From: a bacterium
GTDB taxonomy: Bacteria; UBA6262; WVXT01
NCBI GenBank assembly: GCA_035530055.1
Contig: DATKVN010000095.1
Coordinates: 1 to 59,695 of the forward strand
Reading direction: 5' to 3'
DNA: 59,695 nt
This document shows positions 36,699 through 44,841 of the stretch, piece after piece. The position numbers and the translations under genes are program-made. Within the stretch, counting starts at the first letter, position 1. Each line of letters opens with the position of its first letter. The notes under the pieces are model-generated. The model worked only from the letters and a program-made list of their open reading frames with translations, did no database searches and had not been told where the DNA came from.

Positions 36699-37838
36699 TT
36701 GGCTAAGAGAGATTACTATGAGGTCTTGGGCATAAATAAGGATGCTTCTCTCGGTGATATTAAGAAGGCATTTCGTAGTTTAGCCCTTCAATATCATCCT
36801 GATAGAGTTGCCCCGGAGAAGAAGAAAGAAGCAGAGGAGAAGTTTAAAGAGATGTCCGAGGCATATGCTGTGCTTTCTGATCCCAAGAAGAAAGTCCAGT
36901 ACGACCAGTTCGGCCATGCTGGAATCGATGCCAGTTACACTTATGAAGATATTTTCCGTGGGGCAGATTTTAGGGGCTTTGAGGATATTTTGCGTGGTTT
37001 CGGCTTTGGAGAGTCGGCCTTTGGCGACCTTTTCGATTTCTTTGGCGCAGGCAGAGGCAGGAGGAGAAGAGCAACCAGAGGTATGGACCTTGAATATAGT
37101 CAAAGCATAACGTTGGAAGAAGCAGCCACAGGGACAGAGAAAGAGATCGGGATTTTCCATACGGTAACCTGTTCCCAATGTGCAGGGACTGGCGCCAAGC
37201 CGGGAACAGGAAGGAAGACTTGTCCCCAGTGCCAGGGTACAGGGCAGCTCAGTTATAGCCGGGGAGGATTCTTTACTTTTAGTTTTTCTCAGACCTGTAG
37301 TCGCTGTGGTGGCTCAGGTGAAGTCATTGAGACACCCTGTGCGGTATGTAATGGCAGAGGCAAAGTTAAAAAGAGTTCTTCTATTTCTTTAAAGATTCCG
37401 CCAGGAGTGGATACGGGAATAAGCATAAGGGTGAGGGGAAAAGGCGAAGCCGGAGAAATGGGTGGTCCCAGTGGAGACCTCTATGTGGTAATCCATGTAA
37501 AGCCCCATAAGATTTTTGAGCGTGAAGAAAACGACCTGTATATAGAGGTTCCCATACTGTTTACTACAGCTTGCCTTGGTGGCGAGGTCGAAGTTCCCAC
37601 TCTAAAAAGTAGTGTAAAAATGCGTGTTCCTCCGGGCACACCTACAGATAAAGTATTTAAACTTAAGGGAAAAGGGATGCCCAGCCTTCATGGTAGAGGT
37701 CAGGGGGATGAGTATGTAAAAGTGATTGTCCAGGTGCCCAGTAAGCTCACCTCTGAAGAGAAGAAATTGCTGGAAGAGTTCCGACGTCTGGAACGTGAAC
37801 ATAGTAAAGGAATTTTCAAGAAGATGTTCAGGCAATGA
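36699..37838 (+). CDS. dnaJ: Co-chaperone DnaJ (Hsp40)
   Basis: 379 aa. J domain with YHPDRV (about residues 31-36), G/F-rich linker, zinc domain with four CxxC motifs (CSQCAGTG, CPQCQGTG, CSRCGGSG, CAVCNGRG at about 150-220) and the C-terminal substrate domain. Stimulates DnaK ATPase. TTG start (AKRDYYEVLGINKDA) following a weak GGAG. Last chaperone gene of the CIRCE operon. Confidence 0.96.
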   Translation: MAKRDYYEVLGINKDASLGDIKKAFRSLALQYHPDRVAPEKKKEAEEKFKEMSEAYAVLSDPKKKVQYDQFGHAGIDASYTYEDIFRGADFRGFEDILRGFGFGESAFGDLFDFFGAGRGRRRRATRGMDLEYSQSITLEEAATGTEKEIGIFHTVTCSQCAGTGAKPGTGRKTCPQCQGTGQLSYSRGGFFTFSFSQTCSRCGGSGEVIETPCAVCNGRGKVKKSSSISLKIPPGVDTGISIRVRGKGEAGEMGGPSGDLYVVIHVKPHKIFEREENDLYIEVPILFTTACLGGEVEVPTLKSSVKMRVPPGTPTDKVFKLKGKGMPSLHGRGQGDEYVKVIVQVPSKLTSEEKKLLEEFRRLEREHSKGIFKKMFRQ

Positions 37839-37901
37839 AATGTCCCAGAGTTACAAAGCCCGAACCTTCAAACTTATCACTTTTGAACGGGGTGTTTAAC
37901 A

Positions 37902-38672
37902 ATGCCCCATTTTTTTGTATCACCAAAAGATATAAAAGGTAACGAAATTCTGATTACCGGCAATGAAGCAAAGCATATTATAACTGTTCTCAGGAAGAGG
38001 GAAGGGGATAAGATAGATATATTTGATGGGTATGGGAATGAGTTCAGAGTGAGGATTTTGGAGATAGATAGATATGCAGGGCTTCCCAGAGTAAAAGCAG
38101 AGATAATTACCCAAAAAAGAAAGGAAACAGAGCCAAAACTCAAGATAATGCTCTTCCAGGCGATTCCTAAAGGGAATAGGCTCGACTTCATTATTCAGAA
38201 GTCTACGGAGATAGGTATTTCAGAAATAGTGCCCATAACTACTGAAAGAACGATAGTAAGACTCGATTGTAAGAGGATTAAACAAAGAGCTCTTCGCTGG
38301 CAGAAGATTGCCCAGGAAGCGGCAAAACAATCGAGGAGAAGCGCCATACCCAAAGTGGGTCCTGTTTTAGATTTCTCCCAGGCATTGAAGGAATTTTCAG
38401 CGAAAAAGCCCCGGATGGGCATAATCGCCTGGGAAATGGAAGAGAAAAACCACTTAAGAAAGGTGCTGAGAAGTAGTGTAGGGGGTGGAATTTCCCGGTT
38501 GCCTCTGGCTATATTTATTGGTCCTGAAGGTGGGTTTACTCCAGAAGAGGTGGATGAGGCAAGGAGAGCGGGAGTGGTCCCGGTCAGTTTGGGGTCCAGG
38601 ATACTACGCAGCGAAACTGCGGGACTGGTTGTTGCCATAGTAGCCCTTTACGAATCACGAGACCTTGGCTGA
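37902..38672 (+). CDS. rsmE: 16S rRNA m3U1498 methyltransferase RsmE
   Basis: 256 aa SPOUT-class methyltransferase. N-terminal PUA-like domain (MPHFFVSPKDIKGNEILITG, HIITVLRKREGD) and a knotted SAM domain with IFIGPEGGFTPEEVDEA and SLGSRILRSETAG. Frequently follows dnaJ in bacteria, as here. Confidence 0.95.
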   Translation: MPHFFVSPKDIKGNEILITGNEAKHIITVLRKREGDKIDIFDGYGNEFRVRILEIDRYAGLPRVKAEIITQKRKETEPKLKIMLFQAIPKGNRLDFIIQKSTEIGISEIVPITTERTIVRLDCKRIKQRALRWQKIAQEAAKQSRRSAIPKVGPVLDFSQALKEFSAKKPRMGIIAWEMEEKNHLRKVLRSSVGGGISRLPLAIFIGPEGGFTPEEVDEARRAGVVPVSLGSRILRSETAGLVVAIVALYESRDLG

Positions 38673-38830
38673 TTGAGTGACTCTTATCAGGGGAGGGGGA
38701 AGAACAGTAAACTTAAAGCATTTTCTTAAGTTTTATATGATATGAAAAGCATAAATATTCATTAAGATTTTGACAAATTTTTAAAGTAATTTATGAACTT
38801 TAATTATGGTATTTGGGAGTCCAGAATTTT

Positions 38831-38883
38831 GGAGTAGCGAAACTTGTTTCGCGTTAATAACGCAGAGCAAGCTCTGCTGCTCC
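38831..38883. repeat. Dispersed double-hairpin element (GGAGTAG...CTGCTCC)
   Basis: 53 bp. Hairpin one CGAAAC-TT-GTTTCG, linker CGTTAATAACG, hairpin two CAGAGC-AA-GCTCTG. It differs from the copy at 57501-57553 at two positions only. Confidence 0.88.
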
Positions 38884-38891
38884 AGTCTTTT

Positions 38892-38949
38892 GGAGTCCTC
38901 CCGAAAGGGAGGTTTTGGTAGAAGGGAACCTTGCTTTCGCAAGGACTCC
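38892..38949. repeat. Dispersed double-hairpin element (GGAGTCC...GGACTCC)
   Basis: 58 bp. Outer GGAGTCC/GGACTCC, hairpins CTCCCGAAAGGGAG and CCTTGC-TTTC-GCAAGG. The intact version of the element that is split by the MITE at 16466. Confidence 0.85.
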
Positions 38950-38993
38950 AGGTATTTCGAATTTAGTTATTAGTGTTTTGAAAGGAGAAAAGA

Positions 38994-39953
38994 ATGGTTA
39001 AACTTCAAAAGGAGCCTAAATTGAATAGTCCTTATCTGGTTGCAGCATGGCCGGGCATGGGGAATGTGGCATTAAAAGCAGCCACTTATTTAAGGGAGAA
39101 ATTGAGGGCAGAAGAATTCGGAGAGATTGAAGCTGACGGATTCTTCCACCCCGTGAATGCTTCTATCCAGGGTAATATCATAGAAACACCGAAATTTCCC
39201 AAAAGCAAGTTCTACTACTGGAAAGACAGTAAGTCTCTGCATGACTTGGTGATATTTTTGGGCGAAGCTCAACCTTCCCAGGAAAAAGAGTATGAATTTG
39301 CTTGTGAAATTTTAGATTTGGCAGGAAAGTTTGGGGTGGAAAGAGTATATACTTTTGCAGCCATGCCTTCTGTTATGGAACATACCAACGAGCCCAAAGT
39401 TTGGGGAGTGGTAACTCATCCTTCCCTGGCAAAGGATTTAATAGATTACGGGGTCTCTTTGATGAACGAGGGGCAAATCAGCGGGATGAATGGGTTATTA
39501 TTAGCAGTGGCCAAGGAGAAAGGATTTCAAGGCATCTGCTTGTTAGGTGAACTCCCCTATTATACTATCCAGATAGAGAATCCTAAATCCTCTAAGGCAG
39601 TTTTGGAAATCCTGTGTAAAATGCTAGGAATGGAAGTAGACACCTCAGAGCTCGATTACCAGGCAAAGCAAATAGAGGGAGGGATTGAAAAATTTGTCGA
39701 TTACTTTAAACTCCAGGGAATGCATGAGCTAAAAAAACCAATAAGTGACGAGGAAATTGAGAAAATAAAAGAGGGCCTTAACGCCCACACCAGGATTCCA
39801 GATTCTGCTAAAGAGAAGATTCAAAAACTCTTCCAGGAAGCAAAAAAAGACATCTCCAAGGCAAGAGAATTAAAAGCAGAACTGGACAGATGGGATATAT
39901 ATAGGCAGTATGAAGATAAGTTCCTTGACCTGTTCAAGAAAGGTCACCATTAA
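38994..39953 (+). CDS. PAC2-family protein (proteasome assembly chaperone-like)
   Basis: 319 aa. PAC2 fold hallmarks: LVAAWPGMGNVALKAATYL near the N-terminus, VERVYTFAAMPSVMEH, and GQISGMNGLLLAVAKEKG with LLGELPYYTIQIENPK (about residues 160-200). The last 70 or so residues form a charged helical tail. In archaea and actinobacteria the family is linked to proteasome assembly or ATP-grasp-like ligases; no proteasome genes are in the window, so function here is unknown. It is a single gene flanked by repeat elements on both sides. Confidence 0.85.
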   Translation: MVKLQKEPKLNSPYLVAAWPGMGNVALKAATYLREKLRAEEFGEIEADGFFHPVNASIQGNIIETPKFPKSKFYYWKDSKSLHDLVIFLGEAQPSQEKEYEFACEILDLAGKFGVERVYTFAAMPSVMEHTNEPKVWGVVTHPSLAKDLIDYGVSLMNEGQISGMNGLLLAVAKEKGFQGICLLGELPYYTIQIENPKSSKAVLEILCKMLGMEVDTSELDYQAKQIEGGIEKFVDYFKLQGMHELKKPISDEEIEKIKEGLNAHTRIPDSAKEKIQKLFQEAKKDISKARELKAELDRWDIYRQYEDKFLDLFKKGHH

Positions 39954-39991
39954 AAAGTGACAGGCACTTTTTCGGTTCGGGAGTAAATTTT

Positions 39992-40070
39992 ACGGGGACA
40001 AGCCTTTGGGCGACCATAAAGGTCGCCCCTACGCGACCAAAATCATTACGGGCATAAAGCCCTACACTAC
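39992..40070 (-). repeat. 79-bp repeat, near-identical to 52344-52422 on the other strand
   Basis: Starts ACGGGGACAAGCC, contains GGGCGACC-ATAAA-GGTCGCCC and ends GGGCATAAAGCCCTACACTAC. Its reverse complement matches 52344-52422 with a single difference by eye. The upstream part of the long element is lost or altered here. A small palindrome, AAAAGTGACAGGCACTTTT, precedes it at about 39954-39972. Confidence 0.88.
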
Positions 40071-40099
40071 GAAGACCATTACTGTCTGAGTAGGTAAAT

Positions 40100-41383
40100 A
40101 TGAGACAAAAGAGTATTGCTACATATACTGTGGGATGTAAAGTTAACCAGTATGAGACAGCCCTTATTGAAGAAGAGTTAGCAGAGAGAGGGTTTAGGAT
40201 AGTCCCCTTTTCTCAGACTGCCGATTATTATCTGATTAACACTTGCACCGTTACCCTGAGGACTGACCAGAAGTGCCGTGAGTATATCCGTTCTGCTCTC
40301 AAGAGAAACCGCAGGGCAAAAATAGTGGTTACAGGATGTTATGCCCAGAGGAGCTCCCAGGAGTTAAAAAGAATTTCTCCTCAATGTCAGGTCTTTGATA
40401 ACTACCAGAAGAGGCATATTGCAGAATGTTTAGCAAAAGAAGCTTTTGCAATAGAAAAGACCAGAGAATCTCCCAAAAAGCTTAAATTGATAAGCAAGTT
40501 TCCTCACCACACTCGCGCCTTTGTAAAAATTCAGGATGGCTGCAGGTCTTTCTGTTCCTACTGCATCATTCCCTATGTGAGAAAGGAGGTTTCCTCCAGA
40601 CCCATTAGTGAGGTGTTAAACGAAGTTAACAGGCTCTTGGATTCCGGGTATAAAGAGATTGTCCTTTGCGGCATCAATTTGGGGAGTTATCACCAGCTCA
40701 TTCCTCTTCTGGAGAAGCTCAACTGTTTACCGGGGCTAGAGAGAATAAGAATTAGTTCAATTGAGCCTTTGCATATTAATGAAGAATTCATCGGAGCAAT
40801 GAAGTCTCTTTCCAAAATATGCCACCATCTCCATATTCCCCTGCAGAGTGGCGATGACCATATGTTGAAGCTGATGAATCGGAAATACACGACTCAGGAT
40901 TATCAAAAGATTATGGAAATGGTGCGCAAAAGTATCCCTGATGTGGGGATTTCTACTGATTTGATTGTGGGATTTCCTGGTGAAACAGAACGAAGATTTT
41001 ACAATACTTATGATTTTGTGAACAAGATGAGTTTCTCTAAGATGCACATATTCAGGTTCTCTCCCAGGCCGGGCACTCTGGCCAGTAGATTACCCGGGAA
41101 AGTCTCTGCTTCTGAAATGAGATGGCGCAGCAGGATACTCGATAATTTAGAAAAAGAACTAAGAGAAAAATTTTACCGGGAATATTTGAACAAGGAACTA
41201 GTGATTCTCTTTGAACGAAAAGTGCAGGGAAAAAGGGAGAACGGAAGAGCCTTCCATTCCGGTTTCTCAGGTAACTACATTAGAGTCCTCGCCCCGGTAA
41301 GCGAGGCTGAGTTGAATAGGTTGATTTCTGTGAGGATTAACGATGTAAACTGTGAATTTGCCATAGGAGAGATTCTACATTGA
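40100..41383 (+). CDS. mtaB: tRNA N6-threonylcarbamoyladenosine(37) methylthiotransferase MtaB
   Basis: 427 aa radical SAM methylthiotransferase converting t6A37 to ms2t6A in ANN-decoding tRNAs. N-terminal UPF0004 domain with cysteines in TVGCKVNQYE, INTCTV and VTGCYAQR; radical SAM cluster CRSFCSYC at about residue 150; GISTDLIVGFPGET; C-terminal TRAM domain. MtaB class is indicated by TVGCKVNQYE rather than the MiaB or RimO openings. It overlaps lepA by 4 bp (TTGA). Confidence 0.93.
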   Translation: MRQKSIATYTVGCKVNQYETALIEEELAERGFRIVPFSQTADYYLINTCTVTLRTDQKCREYIRSALKRNRRAKIVVTGCYAQRSSQELKRISPQCQVFDNYQKRHIAECLAKEAFAIEKTRESPKKLKLISKFPHHTRAFVKIQDGCRSFCSYCIIPYVRKEVSSRPISEVLNEVNRLLDSGYKEIVLCGINLGSYHQLIPLLEKLNCLPGLERIRISSIEPLHINEEFIGAMKSLSKICHHLHIPLQSGDDHMLKLMNRKYTTQDYQKIMEMVRKSIPDVGISTDLIVGFPGETERRFYNTYDFVNKMSFSKMHIFRFSPRPGTLASRLPGKVSASEMRWRSRILDNLEKELREKFYREYLNKELVILFERKVQGKRENGRAFHSGFSGNYIRVLAPVSEAELNRLISVRINDVNCEFAIGEILH

Positions 41384-43218
41384 GGGAAGACATAAGGAAC
41401 TTTTCCATTATTGCCCATATAGACCATGGGAAGTCTACTCTTGCCGACAGGATTTTAGAGTTTACCAAGGCGGTAAGTGCCAGGGAGATGAGAGACCAGG
41501 TTCTGGACGATATGGACCTGGAGAGGGAGAAAGGAATTACCATAAAGGCAAAAGCAATCAGACTCGACTATGTTGCCAGTGATGGTAAGAAATATATTCT
41601 GAATCTAATTGATACCCCGGGACATGTCGATTTCACCTATGAAGTGGCACGGAGTCTTGTTGCCTGTGAAGGGACTCTTCTGGTTGTTGATGCTTGCCAG
41701 GGAGTTGAGGCCCAGACCCTGGCAAATGCCCATCTGGCTAAGGAAAATAATCTAAAGATTATTCCGGTGATAAATAAAATCGATTTACCAAATGCAGATA
41801 TATTAAGTGTGAAACGTCAAATTATGAAGATTATGAATGTTGATGAGGGGGATATTCTTCAGACAAGTGCTAAGTTGGGAAAAGGGATAAAAGAGGTGCT
41901 GGAAGCGATTGTTCACCAGATTCCTCCTCCTCGTGGCTCTCCTGATGGACCACTTTCTGCACTGGTCTTCGACTCGGTCTTCGATCCTTACCGGGGAGCA
42001 GTTATATATGTAAGAGTATTCGATGGTACCCTACGCCAGGGAATGAAAATAGAGATGATGTCTACAGGAAAAGTTTTTGAAGTTAATGAACTGGGCGTGT
42101 TCCATCTAAAGATGGTATCTGCTCCCAGCCTTGAGGCTGGCGAAGTAGGGTATCTGGTTGCTGGTATAAAAGATATACATAGTGTGAAAATTGGAGATAC
42201 AATTACCGACCCTTCGAGGCCAAAAGCAGAGCCTTATGGCAGGTTAAGGGAGGTAAAGCCTTTTGTCTTTTGTGGGCTCTACCCTGTGGATAGTGGAGAT
42301 TACGAACATTTGAAGAAAGCTCTGGAAAGGCTCGGGCTAAACGATGCCTCATTTGAGTACCAGGCGGAGGATTCAGTGCTTGGCTATGGCTTTCGCTGTG
42401 GATTCTTGGGACTTCTGCACATGGATATAATCAGGGAGCGCCTGGAGAGAGAATATGACCTGGATCTGGTTATCACTGCTCCCAATGTGGTTTACCGAAT
42501 AAAGAAAGTTAAGGGAGGAAAGAAAAAGAAAAAGGCTTCCCCGGAGGAAGAAGAGGAAACAGTTTATATAAATAACCCAGCCAACCTTCCGCCAGAAAAT
42601 GAGATTGCCGAGATCGCCGAACCTTTCGTCAGGGTGACCATTATTCTGCCCGGTGAGTTTCTGGGAGGAGTAATGAAACTTATGGAGAAAAGAAGGGCAA
42701 AGTTTATTTCTATGAAATATATAAATCCTCAAAGAGTAATTTTGACTTACGAATTGCCCCTTGCGGAAATGATAGCCGGTTTCTATGACCGGTTGAAGTC
42801 GGTCAGCCGTGGATTTGCCTCTCTCGATTATCAGCATATCGGTTATAAGGCAGGAGATCTGGCAAAATTGGTAATACTGATAAATTACCAACCGGTGGAG
42901 GCCCTTTCTGTAATTCTTCCCCGGGAAAAGGCATTTTATCGAGCACAGAAAATTGCTAAGGAGTTAAAGGAAGTAATTCCCAGACAGCAGATTCCTGTGC
43001 CCATTCAAGCCAAAATCGAAAATAAAATCATTGCTCGGGAAACAATTAGAGCTTTCCGCAAGGATGTAATTGCCAAGTTATACGGCGGAGATATTACCAG
43101 AAAGAGGAAACTTCTGGAAAAACAGAAGGAAGGCAAGAAAAAAATGAAAAGATTAGGAAAAGTAGACATTCCCCAGGAGGCCTTTCTAACTTTCTTAAAA
43201 TTTAATGAGGAGGAGTAA
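41380..43218 (+). CDS. lepA: Elongation factor 4 (LepA), with a charged insertion
   Basis: 612 aa ribosome-dependent GTPase. GTP motifs AHIDHGKSTL, DTPGHVDF and NKIDLPNAD; EF-G-like domains and the LepA-specific C-terminal domain follow (KFNEEE end). An insertion of about 12 residues, KGGKKKKKASPEEEEET (near residue 375), lies in domain V region before YINNPANLP and is longer than in common LepA proteins. TTG start overlapping mtaB stop. Its 3' end overlaps an upstream ATG of lepB. Confidence 0.96.
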   Translation: MREDIRNFSIIAHIDHGKSTLADRILEFTKAVSAREMRDQVLDDMDLEREKGITIKAKAIRLDYVASDGKKYILNLIDTPGHVDFTYEVARSLVACEGTLLVVDACQGVEAQTLANAHLAKENNLKIIPVINKIDLPNADILSVKRQIMKIMNVDEGDILQTSAKLGKGIKEVLEAIVHQIPPPRGSPDGPLSALVFDSVFDPYRGAVIYVRVFDGTLRQGMKIEMMSTGKVFEVNELGVFHLKMVSAPSLEAGEVGYLVAGIKDIHSVKIGDTITDPSRPKAEPYGRLREVKPFVFCGLYPVDSGDYEHLKKALERLGLNDASFEYQAEDSVLGYGFRCGFLGLLHMDIIRERLEREYDLDLVITAPNVVYRIKKVKGGKKKKKASPEEEEETVYINNPANLPPENEIAEIAEPFVRVTIILPGEFLGGVMKLMEKRRAKFISMKYINPQRVILTYELPLAEMIAGFYDRLKSVSRGFASLDYQHIGYKAGDLAKLVILINYQPVEALSVILPREKAFYRAQKIAKELKEVIPRQQIPVPIQAKIENKIIARETIRAFRKDVIAKLYGGDITRKRKLLEKQKEGKKKMKRLGKVDIPQEAFLTFLKFNEEE

Positions 43219-43222
43219 GGAA

Positions 43223-43993
43223 ATGGTGTCCATTTTGTATTATCTAAGTACTGGTATAACAATTGTAGTTATACTTTTTATCTTCTTTAAGTTACCGGAA
43301 ATGCAGACCGAGCTCAAAATGTTAATCGTTGCCGGAATTTTGGGTGTGGAGACTTTATTGCTTAGGTGGATTACCAAAAGGGCAAAGGAGAAGTTCCTAA
43401 ATAAAGTTAACATGACCAAAGAGTGGGTGAACACCGGGCTTGTAGCAGTGGTATTAGCATGGGTAATAATGTCTTTTATTATTCAGGCATTTAAGATACC
43501 CTCTGGTTCTATGATGGATACACTTAAGATTGGAGACCACATTTTTGTAGCAAAATTTATTTACGGAGTCCATATTCCTTTCAGTAAGAAATACATCTTT
43601 CCCCTTCAGGAGCCCAAGCGAAAAGAAATAGTCGTATTTCAGTTTCCCCTTGACCCCAAGAAGGATTTCATTAAGCGATGTATCGGAGTCCCTGGCGATA
43701 CAATTGAGATAAAAGATAAGAAAGTCTATGTTAATGGTGAACTACAGGAGGAAGAATACGCTATTTATACAGATGAAAAGGTTTATCCCAACTCTAGGCA
43801 GATGCCTCTTATGTATAGGAACCGTGACAATCTTGGCCCCCTTGTTGTTCCGGAAGATTTCTACTTTGTGATGGGTGACAACCGCGACCACAGTTATGAT
43901 AGCCGTTTTTGGGGTCCCTTAGAGAGAGGGAGGATTAAAGGAAAAACGCTTTTCTTATACTGGCCACCAAAGAGGGTAAGGGTAATCAGATAA
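43223..43993 (+). CDS. lepB: Signal peptidase I
   Basis: 256 aa from ATG 43223, preceded by GGAGTAAGG; an ATG at 43205 overlapping lepA is possible. Two or three N-terminal membrane helices, catalytic Ser in KIPSGSMMDTL (about residue 92), catalytic Lys in DFIKRCIGVPGD (about 147) and the GDNRDHSYDSRFWG box. Cleaves Sec and Tat signal peptides on the outer side of the inner membrane. lepA-lepB order is conserved in many bacteria; tatC follows. Confidence 0.95.
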   Translation: MVSILYYLSTGITIVVILFIFFKLPEMQTELKMLIVAGILGVETLLLRWITKRAKEKFLNKVNMTKEWVNTGLVAVVLAWVIMSFIIQAFKIPSGSMMDTLKIGDHIFVAKFIYGVHIPFSKKYIFPLQEPKRKEIVVFQFPLDPKKDFIKRCIGVPGDTIEIKDKKVYVNGELQEEEYAIYTDEKVYPNSRQMPLMYRNRDNLGPLVVPEDFYFVMGDNRDHSYDSRFWGPLERGRIKGKTLFLYWPPKRVRVIR

Positions 43994-43994
43994 A

Positions 43995-44050
43995 AAAATG
44001 GGGTCAGTTCTATTTTTGAAAAATGTGAAAAATAGAGCTGACCCCATTTT
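43995..44050. repeat. 56-bp palindrome with GGGGTCAG/CTGACCCC arms
   Basis: AAAATGGGGTCAG (43995-44007) pairs with CTGACCCCATTTT (44038-44050), and CTATTTTT with AAAAATAG inside it. Arms of this kind are typical of REP-like dispersed palindromes. A partial relative is at about 50671-50682 (CTCTGACCCCTT). Could also end lepB transcription. Confidence 0.8.
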
Positions 44051-44077
44051 CAGGCCGAGGGAAAGGGCGGGGAAAGA

Positions 44078-44788
44078 ATGAAAAAAAGTAGCCTGTCCCC
44101 TTTTAAAATGAGTCTAATAGGGCATATGGAAGAACTGAGAAGAAGACTCATTATTTGCATCCTTACAGTTCTAGGGTGTTCAATCTTTAGTTACCTCTAT
44201 TCTGATAAGATTCTCACCTTTTTGAAAAGGCCTTTCCCCCATCCCTTAGTGTTTATAGCACCGCAAGAACCGTTTATCATAACCTTGAAAGTTGCCATAT
44301 TTGGTGGGATTATATTTGCTTTGCCGATGATAACTTATCAGGTCTGGCAATTTGTTTCCTCAGGTTTAAAAAAGAAAGAAAAGAGGTATTTACTCTTCTA
44401 CAGTCCATTTTCGCTACTTCTATTCCTGAGTGGGGCAAGCTTTGCTTACTTTCTGGTCATTCCAGTAGGTTTAAGATTTTTGCTCAGTTTCGGTGGTAGT
44501 TTTTTGCAGCCCATGATTTCCATAAGCAAATACTTATCTTTCATTACTCTAATGATTTTTGCCTTTGGTATCGTCTTTGAGTTACCACTGGTGTTTCTGT
44601 TTCTGACCAGGATGGGCATAGTAACCCCCCAGTTTTTAGCAAAGAAAAGGAAGGTGTTCATTATAGCCATTTTTGTTTTAGCTGCCATTCTTACTCCACC
44701 CGATGTTTTCACTCAAATTCTCCTGGCAGTGCCTCTTTTGATTCTTTATGAAGTGAGCATCTGGCTTACAAAGATAGTCGCTCACTAG
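44078..44788 (+). CDS. tatC: Twin-arginine translocase subunit TatC
   Basis: 236 aa, six membrane helices. TatC hallmarks SLIGHMEELRRRLIICI at the N-terminus, the first periplasmic loop region FIAPQEPFIITLKVA and FELPLVFLFLTRMGIVTPQFL. Recognises twin-arginine signals of folded proteins. Two of the next three genes encode Tat signals (SRREFFK and SRREFLK), so substrate and translocase genes are side by side. TatA/B are not in the window. Confidence 0.95.
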   Translation: MKKSSLSPFKMSLIGHMEELRRRLIICILTVLGCSIFSYLYSDKILTFLKRPFPHPLVFIAPQEPFIITLKVAIFGGIIFALPMITYQVWQFVSSGLKKKEKRYLLFYSPFSLLLFLSGASFAYFLVIPVGLRFLLSFGGSFLQPMISISKYLSFITLMIFAFGIVFELPLVFLFLTRMGIVTPQFLAKKRKVFIIAIFVLAAILTPPDVFTQILLAVPLLILYEVSIWLTKIVAH

Positions 44789-44841
44789 AGAGACGAAGGA
44801 AAAGTTTATATAAAAACCATAATTATAGGGGTATTTTAAGG

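Larger units (their letters stand above)
38673..38993. other. Intergenic stretch: AT-rich leader and two stacked hairpin elements
   Basis: The first 150 bp are AT-rich with a TTGACA at 38770 but no matching -10 at normal spacing. The rest is two repeat elements (38831-38883 and 38892-38949) eight bp apart, then AAAGGAGAA, the ribosome site of the next gene. No gene seen. Confidence 0.55.

Noticed and set aside
38770-38800. TTGACA as a promoter for the PAC2 gene
   Set aside because: No -10 box at 16-18 bp spacing; the gene lies over 190 bp further on.
43995-44050. Palindrome as a simple intrinsic terminator of lepB
   Set aside because: Arms match a REP-like type and there is no T-run of normal length after it, so I list it as a repeat, though termination is possible.
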